Notes: generated by a model from the sequence alone, not told the origin. DNA of 50,663 nucleotides from Verrucomicrobiales bacterium (GCA_947478865.1 CANJXF010000029.1:1-50663), one strand, 5' to 3'; shown: positions 40,034-49,227, numbered from the stretch's first letter. Translations and numbers: made by a program.

Positions 40034-41404
40034 ATGATTTTGATGAAAAATAAACTAACCGTCGCAACGATAACCGGCGTCACCGCTTTCACCCTCGCAT
40101 TCTGCGGGTCCGCTTTCGCCCAATCTTCGGATGCGTTGATCGACAAGCTTGTCGAGAAGGGAATCCTTTCGGTCAAAGAGGCCACCGAATTGCGCGAAGA
40201 AACCGACAAAGGTTTCACCCAGTCGTACGCAGTCAAGAGCGGCATGCCCGAATGGGTCAACAGCTTAAAATTCAATGGCGACCTCCGCCTGCGCTTCGAC
40301 AGCATCTACAATGACGACCCGACCTTCATCGACCGGGATCGTTTTCGTTACCGAATGAGGTTTGGAGCGACGGCGATGCTGGCCAATAATTTTGAAGCCG
40401 GGTTGCGCTTGATTTCCGGTGAAAATGCGAAGGGCGGTTTCACCAGCATCGATCCGATTTCTGGAAACGCCTCCTTCGAAGACAACGCCTCGAAAAAAAT
40501 CATCGGGCTCGACCTCGCCTACCTTAAATGGTCGCCCATTAACACGCCCGATTGGTCGGCGACATCTATTGGCGGCAAAATGGAAAACCCCTTTATTTTT
40601 TCGGATATCGTATTCGATCCCGATTACACGCCGGAAGGTTTCGCCCAACAGATTGGTTACAATATCAATGATAGCCACGCGGCCAAACTGAATCTCGGTG
40701 GATTCATCCTCGACGAAATAAGCCGCAGCAGTAGCGACCCCTTTTTGCTCGGCTCGCAATTGCGATTGGAATCCACCTGGAGCCCAAAATGGCAAACCTC
40801 TTTCGGCCTTTCCGCATTGATGATTTCCGGCACTGAAAATCTGACTTCCGCCAATGTTCCCGATCAGAACAAAGGAAACACGCGGGTGAACATCAACGCC
40901 GGCACGACCAACAAACCGAGCTACGGACCGCTGGCCAATACGTTCAATCCCATCGTCGTCGATGGCGCAGTGATCTATTCCCTGGAAAGTTTTCCCACTT
41001 ACACCGGGGCTTTCCCGATTCGACTCGCTGCCGACTACGTCAACAACCCGGCGGCTCACAACAACAACCAGGCTTTTTCGGCGGGAATTACTTTTGGAAA
41101 ATCTGGAAAGAAAGGGACCTGGGATTTGACCTACAAATACAAATATCTGGAATCTGATTCCTGGTTTGAAGAACTGGTCGATTCCGACACGGGCGCCTTC
41201 TACAAAACCGGCATCCCTCAATCCGGCGGCGGCACGGGATACGGAGCTGGCACCAACTTGCGCGGCCATTACTTGCGCGCGGCCTATTCGCCTTACGATT
41301 TCTTCACCTTCTCGGCGAACTATTTTCTTTTCGATGTCATCCAAGGCCGCAGCAAAAATTCAGAATCAGGGCGTGTGCAAGTCGATGCGACGGTGAAATT
41401 TTAA
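40034..41404 (+). CDS. Putative porin (outer-membrane beta-barrel)
   Basis: The 456-aa protein has a signal peptide (cleavage near SAFAQ, residue 30), an N-terminal helical stretch typical of these porins (ALIDKLVEKGILSVKEATEL) and then a long beta-barrel-like body starting at LKFNGDLRLRFDS with alternating patterns, ending in VQVDATVKF with a C-terminal phenylalanine, as expected for barrel insertion. It resembles the 'putative porin' family found in Verrucomicrobia and Bacteroidota. The Pho-box-like repeats just upstream, shared with pstS, suggest a phosphate-starvation porin like E. coli PhoE or Pseudomonas OprP in role, not in family. Confidence 0.85.
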   Translation: MILMKNKLTVATITGVTAFTLAFCGSAFAQSSDALIDKLVEKGILSVKEATELREETDKGFTQSYAVKSGMPEWVNSLKFNGDLRLRFDSIYNDDPTFIDRDRFRYRMRFGATAMLANNFEAGLRLISGENAKGGFTSIDPISGNASFEDNASKKIIGLDLAYLKWSPINTPDWSATSIGGKMENPFIFSDIVFDPDYTPEGFAQQIGYNINDSHAAKLNLGGFILDEISRSSSDPFLLGSQLRLESTWSPKWQTSFGLSALMISGTENLTSANVPDQNKGNTRVNINAGTTNKPSYGPLANTFNPIVVDGAVIYSLESFPTYTGAFPIRLAADYVNNPAAHNNNQAFSAGITFGKSGKKGTWDLTYKYKYLESDSWFEELVDSDTGAFYKTGIPQSGGGTGYGAGTNLRGHYLRAAYSPYDFFTFSANYFLFDVIQGRSKNSESGRVQVDATVKF

Positions 41405-41492
41405 GCGGAATTCAGGGCGAGAAATCGTTGTAGTGCGAAGAAGGCATTGTTCCACAGTTTCCCGGCAACCAGAAAGCGGTTTCACGCCGGGA

Positions 41493-41543
41493 TTGTCACA
41501 CAATTGTAACCTTCGCGCCCTCAAATTGTCATAAGCGGTTGGT
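41493..41543 (+). promoter_or_regulatory. Pho-box-like repeats upstream of pstS
   Basis: In 11-base steps: TTGTCAC (41493), TTGTAAC (41504), a weak unit (41515), TTGTCAT (41526) and GGTTGGT (41537). The first and fourth units are 33 bases apart, exactly as upstream of the porin gene. The site lies 22 bases before the pstS start, which suits activation by a PhoB-type regulator. Confidence 0.75.
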
Positions 41544-41564
41544 AATTTTACTCAGAAGAATCAT

Positions 41565-42413
41565 ATGAAAAAAATCCTCAACAAATTCAGCATTTTTGCC
41601 GCGACTATTGGCGCGGTCGTCTCGGCGAACGCTGCCAATATCACGGTCAAAGGTTCGGATACCCTGGTCATTCTTGCCCAAAAATGGGCCGAGGTTTACA
41701 TGCAGAAACATCCGGAAACCAAAATCCAGGTGACCGGTGGCGGCTCGGGCATTGGCTTCGCCGCGTTGCAAAACAAAACCACGGACCTCGCCAACGCCTC
41801 GCGCAAAATCAAAGTCAAAGAAATTGAGTCGTGCGTGAAAGCTTTTGGCAAACGGCCGACGGAATACAAAGTCGCGCTGGACGGCCTTTCCGTTTACGTC
41901 AACGAGGCCAACCCGGTGCAGGAGCTGAGCCTCGAACAGCTTGCCGGTATTTTCACCGGACAGATCAAAAACTGGAAACAAGTCGGCGGCAATGACGCGC
42001 CGATCACCATCTACAGCCGCGAAAACAGCTCCGGCACTTACGAGTTTTTCAAAGAAAACGTTCTGAAAGGAAAAGATTTTGCCGCCAACGCACAAACGCT
42101 TCAGGGCACCGCGCAAGTCATTCAAAATGTCGCGAAGGAGAAAAATGGAATCGGCTACGGCGGCGGCGCTTACGGCGCGGGCGTGAAACATTTGAAGGTC
42201 AAGAAGGACGAAGGCTCGCCTGCAATCGAGCCGAGCGAGGAAACCGTGGTCAACGGCACCTATCCCATTTGGCGCTATCTTTTTATCTACGTGAATCCGG
42301 CAGTCGATAAGGGAGAAACCGCGTCCTATCTAAGTTGGATTCGCAGCGATGAAGGACAAAAGGTAGTGAAGGATGTTGGCTATTATCCGCTGCCGGCAAA
42401 TTTGCGGCGATAA
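41565..42413 (+). CDS. pstS: Phosphate-binding protein PstS
   Basis: The 282-aa periplasmic protein captures phosphate for the Pst ABC importer. It has a signal peptide ending near ANAAN (about 23), the phosphate-binding motifs ITVKGSDTL and VTGGGSGIGFAAL, NASRKIK, and YSRENSSGTYEFF (the serine-rich binding loop). C-terminal ligand-domain motifs are YGGGAYGAGVKHL and PIWRYLFIYVNP. It heads an operon pstS-pstC-pstA-pstB-phoU and sits just behind a Pho-box-like array. The short-type PstS length is normal. Confidence 0.95.
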   Translation: MKKILNKFSIFAATIGAVVSANAANITVKGSDTLVILAQKWAEVYMQKHPETKIQVTGGGSGIGFAALQNKTTDLANASRKIKVKEIESCVKAFGKRPTEYKVALDGLSVYVNEANPVQELSLEQLAGIFTGQIKNWKQVGGNDAPITIYSRENSSGTYEFFKENVLKGKDFAANAQTLQGTAQVIQNVAKEKNGIGYGGGAYGAGVKHLKVKKDEGSPAIEPSEETVVNGTYPIWRYLFIYVNPAVDKGETASYLSWIRSDEGQKVVKDVGYYPLPANLRR

Positions 42414-42484
42414 TCGAACACCAACGGTGCGGGCGAGCTCCGTTGACGGAACCCTCCCGCAGCACTCTGAGCCACGACAAAGAA

Positions 42485-43660
42485 ATGCCGCAAACGCAAC
42501 AAACCAAACGAAGCATCGGTTGGATGGGGCTGCATCGCGGCCACAAAGCGCGGCCGCTCGAATGGCTCGTCGAGAAATTTATTTTTCTCGTTTCGCTCTC
42601 AGCCATTGTGATGGTGTTTTTGATTTTCGTTTTTGTGCTTCGCGAAGCCCTCCCCGTCTTTTTGGGCAAAGCTAACAGTTCTTCGGTTCAACCCGTCATC
42701 GCTCCGGATCAAATGGGGAAACTTTCGCCTGAGAAACTCCGTGAATATCTGGGGCTGACCAAACAGGAATTCGCCGCAAAAGATCGGGAGACGTTACAGC
42801 TTCTGATGGAACTCAAAGTGGAGTCCGCCGCTGAGGCTCCGACCGATAAAGATGCCAAGGTGAACACCACGGATTGGCGCTATCTCTTGTTACCCTATCA
42901 GTGGAGTGGTTACACCAAGCCTGAATACATCTGGCAACCCATTTCCCAGGTGCCGAAGTACAATATCATCCCGCTTCTGGTCGGCAGCCTGAAAGTGACT
43001 TTGGTGTCGCTCCTGTTTGCAGTGCCCCTTGCTTTGGGCGCGGCGATCTACGTTTCGCAACTCGCCAAGCCTCGCTGGAAAGAAATTATCAAGCCCACCA
43101 TCGAGTTGCTCTCAGGAATTCCCTCGGTGGTGCTCGGGTTTTTCGCATTGATCGTCATGGCGAGTTTCCTGCAATCGGTCTTCGGCTACGAATCGCGGCT
43201 CAATTCATTCGTCGCGGGCGTGGCGCTAGGCCTGGCAATTATTCCAGTGGTGTTTTCAATTGCAGAAGATGCGATGACCAGCGTGCCACAAAGTTACGTG
43301 CAAGCAGCGCTTGCGCTGGGTTCCACGCGATGGCAGGCCGCCTGGCAAATTGTTCTGCCCGCCGCGATTCCCGGAGTATTTGCGGCCGTGGTTCTGGGCT
43401 TCGGCCGCGCTGTTGGCGAAACCATGATCGTTCTCATGGCCAGCGGCAACGCGAGCATCATGTCATGGAACGTTTTTGATTCCACGCGAACGATCACCAC
43501 AACGATCGCCGCCGAATTGGCTGAAGCCGTCTTTGGCGGCCATCACTATGGAATTTTATTCATGATCGGAACGCTGCTCTTCGTCATCACGTTCATGTCA
43601 AATCTGGCGGGCGGCCTGGTGATGCAGCGGCTGAAAGGTCGTCTCGAAGGGAAAAAATGA
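42485..43660 (+). CDS. pstC: Phosphate ABC permease PstC with long periplasmic insertion
   Basis: The 391-aa permease has a first membrane helix at about 33-55 and the BPD_transp_1 core (about 155-385) with the EAA loop LGSTRWQAAWQIVLPAAIPGV. E. coli PstC is 319 aa. The extra length is a polar, probably helical insertion of about 90 residues between the first two helices, containing LSPEKLREYLGLTKQEFAAK and a proline-rich end. The frame is open to a TTG at 42443; the ATG at 42485 gives a plausible start. Its stop overlaps the pstA start by 4 bases. Confidence 0.92.
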   Translation: MPQTQQTKRSIGWMGLHRGHKARPLEWLVEKFIFLVSLSAIVMVFLIFVFVLREALPVFLGKANSSSVQPVIAPDQMGKLSPEKLREYLGLTKQEFAAKDRETLQLLMELKVESAAEAPTDKDAKVNTTDWRYLLLPYQWSGYTKPEYIWQPISQVPKYNIIPLLVGSLKVTLVSLLFAVPLALGAAIYVSQLAKPRWKEIIKPTIELLSGIPSVVLGFFALIVMASFLQSVFGYESRLNSFVAGVALGLAIIPVVFSIAEDAMTSVPQSYVQAALALGSTRWQAAWQIVLPAAIPGVFAAVVLGFGRAVGETMIVLMASGNASIMSWNVFDSTRTITTTIAAELAEAVFGGHHYGILFMIGTLLFVITFMSNLAGGLVMQRLKGRLEGKK

Positions 43661-44595
43661 AGAGCCGCTTTCAACGACAACATTTCGATTACGTTTCATT
43701 CCTTTTCACAGGGCTGACAGGCGCCGCGACGTTTCTAATTCTAGCCATTCTCGCCGTCATCCTCGGGAACGTGGTTTACAACGGTTGGGGCAGTTTCTCC
43801 TGGCGCTTTGTCACAGGCGGAACCGAGCGCGATATGTTCAGCGTCGCCAATGCGGGAATTCTTCCGATGATCGTCGGCACGTCCATTCGCGTCATTCTCA
43901 TGACCATTTTCGTGGTGCCCATCGGCGTGATCACCGCGATTTACCTGACCGAATATGCGAATGCCACGTCGCTTTTCACGCGGATTATTCGCGGCGCAGT
44001 CAACAATCTCGCGGGCGTGCCATCGATTGTTTTTGGTCTTTTCGGCCTCGGATTTTTCATCAACTTCGTCGGCCAAAATATGGATGCCGTTTTTAACGCG
44101 CATAATTCTGCGCCAATCTGGGGCAAGCCCGCCTTGATCTGGGCATCGCTGACGCTGGCTGTGATGACATTGCCAGTCGTAATCGTGGCGACGGAAGAAT
44201 CTTTGAAAGCCATTCCCTCCGGTTTGCGTGAAGCGAGCCTCGCGCTGGGCGCCACGAAACTGGAAACCATTTTGAAGATTGTTCTGCCGCAAGCGTTACC
44301 CGGGATTTTGACCGGCACCATTTTAGCCGTGGGACGCGCTGCAGGAGAAGTCGCGCCCATTCTCTTCACCGGCGCCGCGTATTACATGGCGAGTATGCCC
44401 AAATCGTTCACCGATCAATTCATGGATTTGGGTTACCACGTGTTTATTCTTTCCACGCAATCGCCGAACATCGAACAGACTCGTCCGATTCTTTACGCGA
44501 CGGTTCTCGCGCTGTTGATCCTAACTTTTGCGCTGAATATCGTCGCGGTTTTCGTCCGGGCACGCATGCGTGCGACGATGCGCTTACTCCAATAA
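43657..44595 (+). CDS. pstA: Phosphate ABC permease PstA
   Basis: The 312-aa permease pairs with PstC to form the phosphate channel. It has six membrane helices; the motif LGATKLETILKIVLPQALPGIL is the cytoplasmic loop contacting PstB, and NNLAGVPSIVFGLFGLGFF is a family signature. Length and order fit PstA. It overlaps pstC by 4 bases and precedes pstB by three bases, so the genes are cotranslated. Confidence 0.95.
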   Translation: MKSRFQRQHFDYVSFLFTGLTGAATFLILAILAVILGNVVYNGWGSFSWRFVTGGTERDMFSVANAGILPMIVGTSIRVILMTIFVVPIGVITAIYLTEYANATSLFTRIIRGAVNNLAGVPSIVFGLFGLGFFINFVGQNMDAVFNAHNSAPIWGKPALIWASLTLAVMTLPVVIVATEESLKAIPSGLREASLALGATKLETILKIVLPQALPGILTGTILAVGRAAGEVAPILFTGAAYYMASMPKSFTDQFMDLGYHVFILSTQSPNIEQTRPILYATVLALLILTFALNIVAVFVRARMRATMRLLQ

Positions 44596-44598
44596 TGT

Positions 44599-45417
44599 AT
44601 GACTGAAGCTCCGCTGCGAAAAATAAAGACCAACGACCCGAGCGGCCAGGATCGGCCCGCCAACTCCACGTTGATCGAGACCCAAAATCTCTCGCTGTTC
44701 TACGGCAAGTCACAGGCGCTGAGGAATATCAGCTTCGGAATTTCCGAGCGCATCGTGACGGCGTTCATCGGGCCGTCCGGCTGCGGCAAATCCACGCTGC
44801 TCCGCTGCTTGAATCGAATGAATGACCTGATCGACAATGTGCGCATCGAAGGGACGGTGTTGATCGGCGGCGAGAATATTTACAGCAAAGATGTGGACGT
44901 GATCGAACTTCGCAAACGCGTTGGCATGGTTTTCCAGCGCTCCAACCCGTTCCCAAAATCGATTTACGAGAACATTTCCTATGGTCTCCGCCTGCACGGG
45001 ACAAAGAATAAGTCGGACCTCGATGGCATCGTGGAAAAAAGCCTTCGACAGGCCGCGCTCTGGGACGAGGTGAAGGACCGCTTGAATTCCAGCGCGCTCG
45101 GTTTGTCCGGTGGACAACAGCAGCGGCTCTGCATCGCGCGCGCCATTGCGATTCGACCGGAGATTATTTTGATGGATGAACCCGCATCGGCGCTCGATCC
45201 CATTGCCACGGCGAAAATCGAGGAGCTGATTCTGCAATTGAAAGAGGAATTCACGATCGTGATTGTGACCCACAACATGCAGCAGGCGGCGCGCATTTCT
45301 GATTTCACCGCGTTCTTTTATATGGGCGAACTCATCGAATACGATGTCACGGCGAAGGTTTTTACAAACCCAGCCAAGAAACAAACGGAAGATTACGTGA
45401 CGGGGAGATTTGGATAA
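44599..45417 (+). CDS. pstB: Phosphate ABC ATPase PstB
   Basis: The 272-aa ATPase powers phosphate uptake. Walker A is [20 protein letters not shown], a PstB-specific signature; [20 protein letters not shown] and [11 protein letters not shown] are the ABC signature and Walker B, followed by the H-loop in IVIVTHNM. The N-terminal 30 residues are variable. It is followed by an 83-base gap with a hairpin before phoU. Confidence 0.96.
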   Translation: MTEAPLRKIKTNDPSGQDRPANSTLIETQNLSLFYGKSQALRNISFGISERIVTAFIGPSGCGKSTLLRCLNRMNDLIDNVRIEGTVLIGGENIYSKDVDVIELRKRVGMVFQRSNPFPKSIYENISYGLRLHGTKNKSDLDGIVEKSLRQAALWDEVKDRLNSSALGLSGGQQQRLCIARAIAIRPEIILMDEPASALDPIATAKIEELILQLKEEFTIVIVTHNMQQAARISDFTAFFYMGELIEYDVTAKVFTNPAKKQTEDYVTGRFG

Positions 45418-45428
45418 TTCCACTCCTG

Positions 45429-45463
45429 CTCCCAGGCGCAATCTTATCGCGGCGACCTGGGAG
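45429..45463 (+). other. Hairpin between pstB and phoU
   Basis: ctcccagg (45429-45436) pairs with cctgggag (45456-45463) around a 19-base loop. No T run follows, so it is not a classical terminator. It may protect the upstream mRNA or set the pstB:phoU ratio. Confidence 0.35.
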
Positions 45464-45500
45464 ATTAAGAGTTAGATTAGGATTGAGACCGGAAAAAATT

Positions 45501-46151
45501 ATGCAAACACACTTTGAGCAGGAACTCGCGGAGTTGAAAAACAAGCTGTTGACCATGGCCAGCCATGCGGAGACCTCCGTCACGAACGCGATCAAAGCGT
45601 TGATCGATCGCGACGACGAGTTGGCGCAAAAGGTGGATGCCGACGATGCGATTATCGATCATCTCGAAATGGAGATCGATGAGATGGCGATTCGTCTCTT
45701 GGCCAAAGCGCCGCTTGCCAGCGACCTTCGGCTCATCACGGTGGCGATGAAGATCTCACAGAACCTGGAGCGGGTCGGCGACGAAGCGACGAAGATTGCG
45801 CGGCGCGTCCAGGATTTGAATCAGGAGCCGCAATTGAAACCCTACGTTGACCTGCCCAACATGGCGAAAATTGCATTGCAGATGCTGAAAACTGCGCTCG
45901 ACAGTTTTGTAAATCGCCAACCGGATACCGCGCGCGAAATCATCCCGCGCGACAAGGAGGTCGATCTGCTGAACAAGCAACTGCACCGCGAGCTGGCCAG
46001 CTATATGATTGAAAAGCCAAGCACGATTACGCGCTGCCTGAATCTGATGATCATTTCGAAAAGCCTCGAGCGCATTGCCGACCACGCCACCAATGTGGCG
46101 GAAGAAGTGGTTTATTTGTGCGAAGCGCGCGATATTCGCCATGGAGGTTGA
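45501..46151 (+). CDS. phoU: Phosphate signalling protein PhoU
   Basis: The 216-aa cytoplasmic protein consists of two three-helix PhoU domains (about 10-100 and 115-205) with the metal-binding motifs near ERVGDEATKIA and ERIADHATNVAEEV (E/D-x-x-x-D pattern). PhoU conveys the transport state of PstSCAB to the PhoR kinase and keeps the Pho regulon off when phosphate is ample. The ATG at 45501 is chosen; the frame begins six codons earlier at a TTG. Five bases separate its stop from sixA. Confidence 0.95.
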   Translation: MQTHFEQELAELKNKLLTMASHAETSVTNAIKALIDRDDELAQKVDADDAIIDHLEMEIDEMAIRLLAKAPLASDLRLITVAMKISQNLERVGDEATKIARRVQDLNQEPQLKPYVDLPNMAKIALQMLKTALDSFVNRQPDTAREIIPRDKEVDLLNKQLHRELASYMIEKPSTITRCLNLMIISKSLERIADHATNVAEEVVYLCEARDIRHGG

Positions 46152-46156
46152 TCTCA

Positions 46157-46660
46157 ATGAATCTTTACCTGTTGCGACATGCCAAAGCGGAGGAACCCGG
46201 TTCTCGCTACTCGGATGACAGCAAACGTCCTCTGACCGAAGACGGCGAAAAGGAAATGTTTCGAGTAGCCAAAGGGATGCGCGAGATGGAACTCAATTTC
46301 GAATTAATTTTGAGCAGCCCATTCGTTCGCGCCAAACGAACCGCGGAAATCGTCGCCGAAGTTTTCAAATCCAACAAGTTGCGATTCTCCAAAAATCTGG
46401 CGAGCGGAGCGGACGCGCGAAATCTGATCGACGAACTGAACGAGGATTATGCGTCGTTCAAAAACATCCTGTTGGTTGGGCACGAACCTTATTTGAGCAA
46501 ACTCATTTCACGGTTGTGCGCGGGCGATGACAAGTTTCCGCTGCATTTCAAGAAAGCCGGCCTTTGCAAGTTGACGGTCGGCGAGCTGCGCGCGGATCGC
46601 TGCGCCCGCCTCGAATGGCTGCTCACTCCGAAACAGCTAACGGCGCTGGGCAAACGCTGA
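46157..46660 (+). CDS. sixA: SixA-type phosphohistidine phosphatase
   Basis: The 167-aa protein belongs to the histidine phosphatase superfamily, SixA branch: catalytic LLRHAKAE (His 8), a second conserved ILSSPFVRAKRTAEI, and LVGHEP with the second histidine. SixA in E. coli dephosphorylates phosphohistidine on Hpt domains and on the nitrogen phosphotransferase system. Here it lies five bases after phoU and just before a CHAD gene. A link to phosphate signalling is inferred from position. Confidence 0.9.
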   Translation: MNLYLLRHAKAEEPGSRYSDDSKRPLTEDGEKEMFRVAKGMREMELNFELILSSPFVRAKRTAEIVAEVFKSNKLRFSKNLASGADARNLIDELNEDYASFKNILLVGHEPYLSKLISRLCAGDDKFPLHFKKAGLCKLTVGELRADRCARLEWLLTPKQLTALGKR

Positions 46661-46668
46661 GGGGCTCT

Positions 46669-47550
46669 ATGATCTATCGTGTTGAGAAGAACGAACCGGT
46701 TTCTGACGGGGTTCGACGCATTGCGGCGGAAGAAATCCATGCCGTCATGGCCGAGCTTGGTTCGGTCCCGCTTGATTCCGAGAATATCCACGAAGCCCGT
46801 CGCCACCTGAAAAAACTGCGGGCGCTTCTGCGATTTGCTCGCGAGCCGTTTTCAAACGCTTTGTTCCGAAAGGAGAACCAGACATTTCGTGCCATGGGTA
46901 AAAGGCTGTCCCCGGTGCGCGATGCCTTCATCATCAACCAAGCCTTCGCTCTGGTTCTGAAACACTCCTCTGGAAAAACGAAGACCCGCTTCAGATTTCT
47001 CTCCACCGCTTTCCAAAACGATTGTGAACGGCGCACCATCGGAAAAGCAGAACTCGCCAGAATTATGAAGTCGCTTCGCGCGGCGCTTGGCCGGGTTGAA
47101 CTCTGGCCACTGGGAGATTTTGGCCTCAGAGAAGTGCGAGCCGCCTTGGAACGAAGCTTTCGCCGCGGCAAAAAAACCTTTCGCAAAAGCCTCAATACAG
47201 AAACGAGTGAAGCGTTTCATGAATGGCGCAAACGAGTTAAAGATTTGGAATTCCACTTATCTTTGCTCGAACTGACGTGGCGCAAAGGGATGAAGCGCCC
47301 GTGGAGTAAAATCCAGCGATTGGATAATTTTTTGGGTGAAGACCATGACCTCGCGGTGCTTTCAGAAAAATTGCACCTCTTCAAATTCAAGGGTGAGGAA
47401 TTACAAAATGGCTATCGGAAACTTGTCGCAGTGATTGGCCGGCGACGGGCGAAATTTCAACACCGCGCCATAAGAATCGGGAAAGACCTTTTTGCGAAGC
47501 GGCCCAGAAGTTTCGTTTGCCAGAATGTTGGATTAGAGTTTTTCACATGA
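46669..47550 (+). CDS. CHAD domain protein, likely polyphosphate-binding
   Basis: The 293-aa protein is a CHAD domain from about residue 7 to 285: it is helical and rich in Arg, Lys and conserved His, with [33 protein letters not shown] and [14 protein letters not shown] as typical motifs. CHAD domains bind inorganic polyphosphate. Many occur beside CYTH domains; none is fused here. ATG 46669 follows a good Shine-Dalgarno (gagggg). It sits between sixA and pfk, overlapping pfk by 4 bases, so it is part of the phosphate operon. Confidence 0.9.
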   Translation: MIYRVEKNEPVSDGVRRIAAEEIHAVMAELGSVPLDSENIHEARRHLKKLRALLRFAREPFSNALFRKENQTFRAMGKRLSPVRDAFIINQAFALVLKHSSGKTKTRFRFLSTAFQNDCERRTIGKAELARIMKSLRAALGRVELWPLGDFGLREVRAALERSFRRGKKTFRKSLNTETSEAFHEWRKRVKDLEFHLSLLELTWRKGMKRPWSKIQRLDNFLGEDHDLAVLSEKLHLFKFKGEELQNGYRKLVAVIGRRRAKFQHRAIRIGKDLFAKRPRSFVCQNVGLEFFT

Positions 47551-48665
47551 GCAAATATATCGGCATCTTGACTTCAGGCGGCGACTGTCCGGGACTTAAC
47601 GCCGCCATTCGTGGCGTTGGAAAAGCCGCCCAGGGTTTGGGAATGCAGGTCCTCGGGTTTCGCGATGGTTTCCGGGGCCTGGTCGAGAATCGCACCATCC
47701 CACTCGATCGAGCGATGCTGTCTGGAATACTCACCGTCGGGGGGACAATTCTTGGCACCAGCCGCGACAAGCCGCATCGCATGCCGGTGGGCGGCAAGGT
47801 GATCGATGCCACCGATATTATCGTGGAGAATTACCACAAGAATCATCTCGATGCCCTCGTCTGCATCGGCGGCGGCGGAACGCAAAAGAACGCGCTCCAC
47901 CTCAAGGAGCAAGGGCTCAACGTCATTACGCTCCCGAAAACCATCGACAACGACGTCGCCATGACCGACGTCACTTTCGGTTTCGACACGGCTTTGGGAA
48001 TTGCGACCGAAGCCATTGATCGTTTGCATAGCACGGCTCACAGCCATCATCGGATTGTTGTCGTGGAAATCATGGGTCATCGCGCCGGCTGGCTGGCCTT
48101 GGGCGCAGGGATTGCCGGCGGCGCAGATGTAATCTTGATTCCAGAAATCCCTTATGATGTGGAGTCGATCGCCAAAGGTATTCGCCAACGCAGCCGCACC
48201 GGAAAACCATTTAGCATCGTCGCCGTCGCAGAAGGCGCTTTGTCGAAACAAGACGCAATTAAAGTTCGGGCCGCAGAAGTGAAGAAAGAAAAAGCCCGGT
48301 CCAAACTCGAAAAGAAAAAGGCCAAAACCTCTCTCGCCGAACTTTACGCGCAACATGCCGGGAATACCTTTCGCCTTTCCGAACAGTTGGAACACCTCAC
48401 ACACCTCGAATCGCGCGTCACCATTCTCGGTTATGTGCAACGCGGCGGAACCCCTTCTGCGGTGGATCGCTTGCTCGCCACCCGGCTGGGCACCGCTTGC
48501 GCCGACCTGATCAATGAAGGCACTTACGGGGTCATGGTTGCCGCACGCGGGGATGGAACCAAAGCCGTTCCGCTGCAAGAAGTCGCCGGCAAACGCAAGA
48601 TGGTTCCCGCCTATCACCCATGGATCGAAAGCGCGCGTCACGTTGGGACGAGCCTCGGCGATTGA
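47547..48665 (+). CDS. 6-phosphofructokinase, probably ATP-type of the mixed group
   Basis: The 372-aa enzyme starts [20 protein letters not shown] and carries PKTIDND, MGHRAGW and a lysine-rich insertion at about 245-270. At the donor site it reads GGGGT: Gly at E. coli 104 (as in ATP enzymes) and Lys at 124. Gly104/Lys124 occurs in ATP-using members of the third PFK group. The Asp before it (E. coli 103, Mg contact) is Gly here, so the donor is not certain. It overlaps the CHAD gene by 4 bases, placing glycolytic control in the phosphate operon. It differs from the PPi-type enzyme at 25009. Confidence 0.85.
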   Translation: MSKYIGILTSGGDCPGLNAAIRGVGKAAQGLGMQVLGFRDGFRGLVENRTIPLDRAMLSGILTVGGTILGTSRDKPHRMPVGGKVIDATDIIVENYHKNHLDALVCIGGGGTQKNALHLKEQGLNVITLPKTIDNDVAMTDVTFGFDTALGIATEAIDRLHSTAHSHHRIVVVEIMGHRAGWLALGAGIAGGADVILIPEIPYDVESIAKGIRQRSRTGKPFSIVAVAEGALSKQDAIKVRAAEVKKEKARSKLEKKKAKTSLAELYAQHAGNTFRLSEQLEHLTHLESRVTILGYVQRGGTPSAVDRLLATRLGTACADLINEGTYGVMVAARGDGTKAVPLQEVAGKRKMVPAYHPWIESARHVGTSLGD

Positions 48666-48685
48666 CCGGGTTCAATGAAACGCAT

Positions 48686-48703
48686 TTGTCACCCAGATGT
48701 AAC
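48686..48703 (+). promoter_or_regulatory. Pho-box-like repeat upstream of the first response regulator
   Basis: TTGTCAC (48686) and ATGTAAC (48697) stand 11 bases apart, as in the pstS and porin sites. The start of the downstream gene follows after 44 bases. Confidence 0.6.
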
Positions 48704-48747
48704 CCTACCGCTGTTGAGGTCTGGGATCGTTGTGCTAACCAGAAGCC

Positions 48748-49152
48748 ATGCACTCAAAGATTCTGGTGGTGGATGACGAACGGGATGTAGTTGACCTCAT
48801 CGGCTTCAATTTGAAGGCCGCTGGTTACGACGTGGAAACGGCCGACACGGGACTCGAAGCGCTCAATAAGGCCCGTTCCATTCTGCCGGATTTGATTATT
48901 TTAGATCTGATGTTGCCGGAGTTGGACGGGACCGCAGTTTGCGAGATTCTCCGCAAGCTACCTTCGACGGCGGCGATTCCCGTGTTGATGCTGACGGCCT
49001 GTTCCAGCGCCGCGGCGAAAGTCGTTGCGGTCAAAGCCGGCGTGGATGATTTCATGACCAAGCCGTTCAGCCCGATTGATCTTGTTCACCGAGTCGGGCA
49101 AGTGCTCGAAATGCGAAATCCCCTGCTGACGATCGAAGGCGAAACCGTTTAG
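48748..49152 (+). CDS. Single-domain response regulator (receiver only)
   Basis: The 134-aa protein is a CheY-like receiver without output domain. The acidic pair is in LVVDDERDV, the phospho-acceptor Asp is in LIILDLMLPELDG, Thr in LMLTAC and Lys in FMTKPFS. Its sequence resembles the receiver of the next gene, so it may be a duplicate that lost, or never had, the DNA-binding part. It may serve as a phosphate sink or a shuttle for the missing kinase. A Pho-box-like repeat precedes it. Confidence 0.85.
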   Translation: MHSKILVVDDERDVVDLIGFNLKAAGYDVETADTGLEALNKARSILPDLIILDLMLPELDGTAVCEILRKLPSTAAIPVLMLTACSSAAAKVVAVKAGVDDFMTKPFSPIDLVHRVGQVLEMRNPLLTIEGETV

Positions 49153-49165
49153 CCACTCGTCAAAA

Positions 49166-49183
49166 TCGTAACAGCCTTGTCAC
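49166..49183 (+). promoter_or_regulatory. Pho-box-like repeat upstream of the second response regulator
   Basis: TCGTAAC (49166) and TTGTCAC (49177) are 11 bases apart, in the reverse order to the other three sites, with a weaker TCGTCAA at 49157. They lie 45 bases before the GTG start. Confidence 0.5.
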
Positions 49184-49227
49184 CCTGCCGACGTCGTGCT
49201 GGAACCTCCGAGTGATAAATACACAGT

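Noticed and set aside
40265-41344. 359-codon minus-strand frame opposite the porin
   Set aside because: It is antisense to a protein with signal peptide and barrel features; composition looks like a mirrored frame.
47574-48641. 355-codon minus-strand frame opposite the second phosphofructokinase
   Set aside because: It is a shadow of a clear enzyme gene with no family signature or upstream signals.
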